Assembly (NCBI GenBank): GCA_036267255.1
Contig: DATAWK010000051.1
Coordinates: 1-10,521, forward strand
Reading direction: 5' to 3'
Length of the DNA: 10,521 nucleotides
From: DATAWK01 sp036267255
GTDB taxonomy: Bacteria > Acidobacteriota > Terriglobia > Terriglobales > Acidobacteriaceae
The notes beneath the pieces were generated by a model, which made no database searches, was not told the origin of the DNA, and worked only from the letters and a program-made list of their open reading frames with translations. Shown here one piece after another: positions 6,602 through 10,521 of this stretch (position 1 is its first letter; every line of letters begins with the position of its first letter). A program made the position numbers and the translations under genes.

Positions 6602-7393
6602 ATGTTGAACCAATTGGCGTTAGTTACGGGAGCCTCCAGTGGAATCGGATACTGGCTGGCCAAAGATTTGGCGGGCCGCGGGTATGACCTCGTTGTTTGT
6701 TCCGCAGGCGATCGGCTGGAGAGTGCTGCGGCCGAATTCGAAGGCCTTGGCGCTACAGTAACTGTCGTTTCAGCAGATCTATCTACTTGTGATGGGGTTC
6801 AGGCGCTTTGGGAAACTGTCTCCGGCCTCGATAGACCTCTGGATGTTGCTTGCATCAACGCGGGCATCGGCGTTGGCGGACTTTTCGCGGAAACGGATTT
6901 GAACACGGAATTGAAGATGGTTGAATTGAACTGTGCCGGCGTCGTTCATCTGGCGAAACTTGTCGTGAAACAGATGCTGCCCTTAAACGCCGGCAGGATA
7001 TTGATCACCTCTTCGATTGCCGGGGAAATGGTAGCTCCGCGAGAAGCAGTATACGCGGCTACCAAGGCGTTTGATCTTTCGTTTGCGCAAAGTCTTCGCT
7101 ATGAATTGAAGGAGACCGGCATCGGCGTCACCACGCTCCAACCTGGCCCTACAGACACCGACTTCTTCCATCGTGCAGGGATGGATAACACTCGAACGGG
7201 CTCGGAAGGGAAGCACGAGAGCCAGCCAGAAGACGTGGCGCGCCAGGGGCTGGATGCCCTGTTCGACAGCAAGGATCACGTCTATGCTGCTTCGTTTAAA
7301 ACCAAGATCGAAGGGATGCTTGCCAACATAGTGCCTGGCGGGGTTAAGGGTGCGATGCACGAGAAGATGGTCAATCCCTTGAACAAAGAATGA
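6602..7393 (+). CDS. Short-chain dehydrogenase/reductase (classical SDR)
   Basis: A 263-residue NAD(P)-dependent oxidoreductase with a single Rossmann fold. TGASSGIG at 9-16 is the cofactor glycine motif, NAG at 86-88 stabilises the central sheet, and the active site is Asn110, Ser138, Tyr151 and Lys155 (YAATK at 151-155). LQPGPTDT at 179-186 follows, as in classical SDRs. The C-terminal 60 residues contain the helical region often seen in SDRs related to the DltE/YqjQ group. The substrate is not predictable. ATG 6602 is chosen because GGAG at 6589-6592 lies 9 bases upstream and the glycine motif then starts at residue 9, the usual place; the frame is open to ATG 6533, which would add 23 non-conserved residues. 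The SRPBCC gene begins 58 bp after the stop, so the two are probably cotranscribed, and the set suggests a shared redox pathway. Confidence 0.92.
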   Translation: MLNQLALVTGASSGIGYWLAKDLAGRGYDLVVCSAGDRLESAAAEFEGLGATVTVVSADLSTCDGVQALWETVSGLDRPLDVACINAGIGVGGLFAETDLNTELKMVELNCAGVVHLAKLVVKQMLPLNAGRILITSSIAGEMVAPREAVYAATKAFDLSFAQSLRYELKETGIGVTTLQPGPTDTDFFHRAGMDNTRTGSEGKHESQPEDVARQGLDALFDSKDHVYAASFKTKIEGMLANIVPGGVKGAMHEKMVNPLNKE

Positions 7394-7451
7394 AAGCGGC
7401 GCAGTGGCGCTAACCTTCGAAAACGCACGATTTATAGATTGCGAGGTAATT

Positions 7452-8138
7452 ATGGCCACCAGACTGACTGAGAAGCCAAAAGCGGATCCATTGCCCGATG
7501 AGAGTGGAACTGGGGCTCTCCTAAACGGGCATTATGCTCCACCTCCAACAAACAACGACGGCAAAACCTGGGTGAGAACGAGTGTAATCATTCAAACTGA
7601 TGCCAAGAAGCTCTATGACCTGTGGCGCGATGTAGAAGCCGCACCCGCCTGGCACGAGCGCATTGTAGAAGTTCGCAGGACGGGAGCAAACACTTCTCGT
7701 TGGGTAATGCGGGATGAGCCAGGGGATAACACGCTCGAATGGGATTTCGAGATTCTTGCGGATGAAGCAGGGAAGCGTATCACATGGCATTCTCTCAAGG
7801 GTGAACCGGAGAGCGCTGGCGAAGTAATCTTCGAACCTGCACCGGGCGGACGCGGAACATTGGTTACTGTGCTCGAACAATTTCGCTTGAGCAAGCTTGC
7901 CCGCGTGTGGGAAATGATTACAGGACGTGATCCAAAACAGTCGACGATTGAGAATCTTCGTCATTTCAAGGCCATGGTTGAGACCGGCGAGATTCCGCGA
8001 ACAGAGCCGCAGCCGCACGGAGATCGCGGGGTCGTTGGCGGAGTGAAGCGCTCGGTCTACGGCGAAAAGATCACGACACCCCCGGGAACTTCTGCGATCG
8101 ACGGGAGCTCAGCCGCCACCGAAAGGAGTTCGCGATGA
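7452..8138 (+). CDS. SRPBCC-family (polyketide cyclase/dehydrase-like) protein
   Basis: A 228-residue cytoplasmic protein with one START/Bet v 1-like (SRPBCC) domain at about residues 40-180. Recognisable elements are VRTSVIIQTDAKKLYDLWRDVEAAPAWHERI at 41-71, the TLEWDFEILADEAGKRITWHS strand pair at 94-114, and GRGTLVTVLEQF at 133-144 before the long C-terminal helix (TIENLRHFKAMVETGEIP). This fold makes a hydrophobic ligand-binding cavity; members bind lipids or act as aromatase/cyclases, but many, including this type, have no known ligand. A disordered-looking N-terminal stretch (1-38) and a tail of about 48 residues (181-228) lie outside the domain. ATG 7452 has GAGG at 7443-7446. The stop codon overlaps the dehydrogenase start as ATGA at 8135-8138, showing translational coupling, so it probably acts with that enzyme. 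Confidence 0.88.
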   Translation: MATRLTEKPKADPLPDESGTGALLNGHYAPPPTNNDGKTWVRTSVIIQTDAKKLYDLWRDVEAAPAWHERIVEVRRTGANTSRWVMRDEPGDNTLEWDFEILADEAGKRITWHSLKGEPESAGEVIFEPAPGGRGTLVTVLEQFRLSKLARVWEMITGRDPKQSTIENLRHFKAMVETGEIPRTEPQPHGDRGVVGGVKRSVYGEKITTPPGTSAIDGSSAATERSSR

Positions 8139-9328
8139 AAGCAGTGTGTTGGATAGGAAAAAACAAGATAGAAACGCAGACCGTGAACGACCCTCAACTC
8201 CTGAATCCGCATGATGCGATCATCAAGGTCACACGGACCGCGATTTGTGGCTCTGACTTGCATCTCTTTGACGGTTTCATCCCGACGATGGAACAAGGTG
8301 ACATTATGGGTCATGAGTTCATGGGCATTGTCGAAGAGGTTGGGCCGGGGGTTGATAATCTAAGGTCCGGTGATCGCGTGGTCGTTCCATTCACGATTGC
8401 ATGTGGGCAATGCCTCTTTTGTAAGAAGAAACTTTGGGCCGCGTGTGACAATTCCAACCCGAACGCTCACCTGATGGAAGCGGCCCACGGCTACTCAGGC
8501 TCTGGTTTATTCGGATATTCGCACATGATGGGGGGATATGCTGGAGGACAAGCGCAATATGTTCGAGTGCCGTTTGCCAACGTTGGCCCTCTGAAAATCG
8601 AGAGTGATCTTCCGGATGAAAAGGTACTCTTTCTTTCGGATATCTTCCCAACGGGCTATATGGCGGCAGAGAACGCGCAAATCGAGGAGGGCGACACGGT
8701 CGCCGTGTGGGGCGCCGGACCCGTGGGACAGTTTGCCATCGCGAGCGCATTTATGTTGGGCGCCGCACGCGTCATCGCGATTGACCGTTTCCCGGAGCGG
8801 CTTGCTCTCGCCCGGTCTATCGGCGCGATCACCGTTGATTACGCCGAAGAAGAGGTCAGCGTGCTCACAGCGCTGAGGGAGTTGACGGGAGGTGTCGGGC
8901 CAGATTCCTGTATTGATGCCGTAGGATTGGAGGCTCATCTGGGTGATGTCCAAGGTCTCTACGACTCGGCTAAGGTCGCGCTAATGCTGGAGACAGATCG
9001 TTCGGGTGTGCTGCGCCAGGCCATTCAGGCAGTGCGTAAGGGTGGAACGCTGTCGATCCCAGGTGTGTATGGTGGACTGCTTGACAAGGTACCTTTTGGC
9101 GCTGCCTTCGGCAAAGGGATCACAATGAAAATGGGGCAGACCAACATGCACAACTACATGAAACCGCTGCTGGAGCGCATCGAAAAGGGGCAAATCGACC
9201 CGAGCTACATTATTTCTCATCGCATCACTTTGGACGACGCTCCAGAGATGTACAGAGTTTGGCGCGACAAAAAAGAAAAGGTTACAAAGATTGTGATCGA
9301 TCCCTGGGTGGAGGGTGTCGCGGCCTGA
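8135..9328 (+). CDS. Zinc-dependent alcohol dehydrogenase, glutathione-independent formaldehyde dehydrogenase-like
   Basis: A 397-residue medium-chain dehydrogenase. It probably oxidises an alcohol or aldehyde adduct with NAD. Catalytic zinc ligands are likely Cys38 (ICGSDLH), His60 and Glu61 (MGHEFMG), with Asp170 (LSDIFPTGYMA) in the place typical of formaldehyde-dehydrogenase-like members. Structural zinc is held by Cys90, Cys93, Cys96 and Cys104. The Rossmann motif GAGPVG at 193-198 and acidic Asp217 (AIDRFPER) point to NAD rather than NADP. The sequence around VVVPFTIACGQCLFCKK matches the formaldehyde dehydrogenase-like subgroup better than ordinary ethanol dehydrogenases. The physiological substrate is unknown. 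ATG 8135 is preceded by AGGAG at 8124-8128 and overlaps the SRPBCC stop. It is the last gene of the operon, since a strong terminator follows 9 bp after its stop codon. Confidence 0.93.
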   Translation: MKAVCWIGKNKIETQTVNDPQLLNPHDAIIKVTRTAICGSDLHLFDGFIPTMEQGDIMGHEFMGIVEEVGPGVDNLRSGDRVVVPFTIACGQCLFCKKKLWAACDNSNPNAHLMEAAHGYSGSGLFGYSHMMGGYAGGQAQYVRVPFANVGPLKIESDLPDEKVLFLSDIFPTGYMAAENAQIEEGDTVAVWGAGPVGQFAIASAFMLGAARVIAIDRFPERLALARSIGAITVDYAEEEVSVLTALRELTGGVGPDSCIDAVGLEAHLGDVQGLYDSAKVALMLETDRSGVLRQAIQAVRKGGTLSIPGVYGGLLDKVPFGAAFGKGITMKMGQTNMHNYMKPLLERIEKGQIDPSYIISHRITLDDAPEMYRVWRDKKEKVTKIVIDPWVEGVAA

Positions 9329-9337
9329 AGCTTCGGC

Positions 9338-9367
9338 GGTTGCACCGGAGCGGTGCAACCCTCTTTT
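9338..9367 (+). terminator. Rho-independent terminator of the SDR-SRPBCC-ADH operon
   Basis: GGTTGCACCG (9338-9347) and CGGTGCAACC (9351-9360) form a perfect 10-bp GC-rich stem with a GAG loop, followed by CTCTTTT (9361-9367). This is a textbook intrinsic terminator on the + strand, 9 bases after the alcohol-dehydrogenase stop codon. The next gene starts only 14 bases after the T-run. Confidence 0.88.
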
Positions 9368-9381
9368 GCATCTGAACAATC

Positions 9382-10500
9382 ATGAGAGTCGCGAAGCACG
9401 CAGGTTCCAGACCGCTCCAATTACAGCGCTCTCTCCATCGAATCGATGTAGATCCAGCTTCTTCGGCGAAGTCCGCAGGTCTGCGCTATGTCACCGATGC
9501 GAAGCCCGGTATCCGCCGGCTCCGCCACGGCAAATCATTTCGCTATGTCGACGCCGACAATTGCCCTATCCGGGATAGGACAACAATAGCCCGGATTAAG
9601 TCGCTCGTTATTCCTCCCGCTTGGAACGAAGTTTGGATTTGCCCCATCGCCAACGGGCACTTGCAGGCGACCGGGAGGGATTCTCGCGGTCGCAAGCAAA
9701 GCCGCTACCATCCGCGCTGGCGCGAAGTCCGGGATGAAACCAAGTACGAACGCCTGACGCTCTTCGGCTTGGTTCTCCCAGCGATCCGCCAACGAATCGA
9801 GGAGGATTTAGCACACCCAGGCACGCCGAGAGAGAAGATTCTCGCCACCATTGTGCGCCTGATGGAAACGACGTTGATTCGTGTAGGCAATGAAGAATAC
9901 GCGCGCGGCAACCACTCCTATGGGCTAACGACGATGCGCAATAAACACGTGGCCGTCAACGGCTATACGGTGCATTTCGAATTTCCTGGCAAGAGCGGCA
10001 TCAAGCATTCTATCGACCTGCACGATCGCCGCCTTGCTCGGATCGTCAAGCAATGTCTCGATCTACCCGGCTATGAACTATTCCAATATGTAGACGAGAC
10101 TGGTGTCCGTCGTAGCATTGACTCCACAGACGTCAACAGCTACCTTCGCGAAATTGCCGGGGACAACTTCACCGCCAAAGACTTTCGTACCTGGGCGGGC
10201 AGTGTTCTCGCCTGCACCATGCTCCAAGCGTTCGATCCTTTCACCTCGGAGACTGAGGCAAAGAAAAATATCGTCATAGCGATCAAGGGTGTGGCCCGCC
10301 ACTTAGGCAACACGCCGGCAGTGTGCCGCAAGTGTTACGTACATCCCACAGTTCTTGAGCACTATCTGTGCGGGCAGATGAAACCCACTCTCACCAGTTC
10401 TGTAAAGGATGGTTCACTGATAGACGATATCCCGATAGGACTGCGAAAAGAAGAGCAAGCTCTTCTGTCTTTCCTTCGCCACCAAGGGACAACACCTTAG
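9382..10500 (+). CDS. DNA topoisomerase IB (poxvirus-like bacterial type)
   Basis: A 372-residue topoisomerase that relaxes supercoils by nicking one strand through a 3'-phosphotyrosine bond. The N-terminal domain has SAGLRYVTDAKPGIRRLRHGKSF at 31-53, IPPAWNEVWICP at 77-88 and GRDSRGRKQSRYHPRW at 98-113, characteristic of bacterial members. The catalytic domain has LIRVGN (Arg167), SYGLTTMRNKHV at 179-190, FPGKSG (Lys204), KDFRTWAGS (Arg269) and LGNTPAVCRKCYVHP, in which Tyr319 is the nucleophile and Asn310 takes the place of the vaccinia histidine. Residue 318 is Cys, where I would expect Ser or Ala. All key residues are present, so the enzyme should be active. ATG 9382 is the first possible start because an in-frame stop lies at 9373-9375. 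No ribosome site is visible, and the upstream terminator leaves little room for a promoter. Confidence 0.93.
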   Translation: MRVAKHAGSRPLQLQRSLHRIDVDPASSAKSAGLRYVTDAKPGIRRLRHGKSFRYVDADNCPIRDRTTIARIKSLVIPPAWNEVWICPIANGHLQATGRDSRGRKQSRYHPRWREVRDETKYERLTLFGLVLPAIRQRIEEDLAHPGTPREKILATIVRLMETTLIRVGNEEYARGNHSYGLTTMRNKHVAVNGYTVHFEFPGKSGIKHSIDLHDRRLARIVKQCLDLPGYELFQYVDETGVRRSIDSTDVNSYLREIAGDNFTAKDFRTWAGSVLACTMLQAFDPFTSETEAKKNIVIAIKGVARHLGNTPAVCRKCYVHPTVLEHYLCGQMKPTLTSSVKDGSLIDDIPIGLRKEEQALLSFLRHQGTTP

Positions 10501-10521
10501 CATATTTAGCCGACTTATCTC

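Noticed and set aside
9327..9334. Palindrome GAAGCTTC at the end of the ADH gene
   Set aside because: It overlaps the stop codon and is too short to matter next to the much stronger terminator that follows.

Overview
The window looks like chromosomal DNA of a soil bacterium with moderate-to-high GC. The best guess is an Acidobacteriota (Terriglobales-like) genome. This guess rests on the overall feel of the proteins and the gene mix (a DUF6496-type small basic protein, UdgX, a bacterial topoisomerase IB, an SRPBCC/zinc-alcohol-dehydrogenase pair). No rRNA or other marker gene is present, so the taxonomy is inference only. All eight genes lie on the + strand. There is no tRNA, rRNA, CRISPR array, insertion sequence or phage gene.

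Layout. (1) 125-625: a small, very basic protein of the DUF6496 type. (2) 673-5391: a compact three-gene operon for a tripartite drug-efflux pump, preceded by a reasonable sigma-70-type promoter: TolC-like outer-membrane channel, EmrA/HlyD-like membrane fusion protein, and DHA2-type (EmrB/QacA) 14-helix antiporter. (3) 5392-5633: an intergenic region with a perfect 19-bp palindrome plus an extra half-site, upstream of (4) 5634-6290, a UdgX-type uracil-DNA glycosylase, the family known for covalently trapping itself on uracil-containing DNA. (5) 6291-6601: a 311-bp gap with no convincing gene, ending in a small hairpin before (6) 6602-9328, a probable three-gene operon: classical SDR oxidoreductase, SRPBCC-domain protein, and zinc-dependent alcohol/formaldehyde-type dehydrogenase. 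The last two overlap by ATGA. The operon ends in a clear Rho-independent terminator at 9338-9367. (7) 9382-10500: a poxvirus-like DNA topoisomerase IB, complete, starting only 14 bp after that terminator.

Together the genes read as a stress-survival neighbourhood: toxin export, DNA-integrity functions (UdgX, topoisomerase IB, perhaps the basic DUF6496 protein) and redox/aldehyde metabolism (SDR-SRPBCC-ADH). No dedicated transcription regulator is encoded here. The features most worth following up are the 19-bp palindrome in front of udgX, the variant UdgX signature loop (KIRLH instead of KRRIH), and the tightly coupled SRPBCC-ADH pair.
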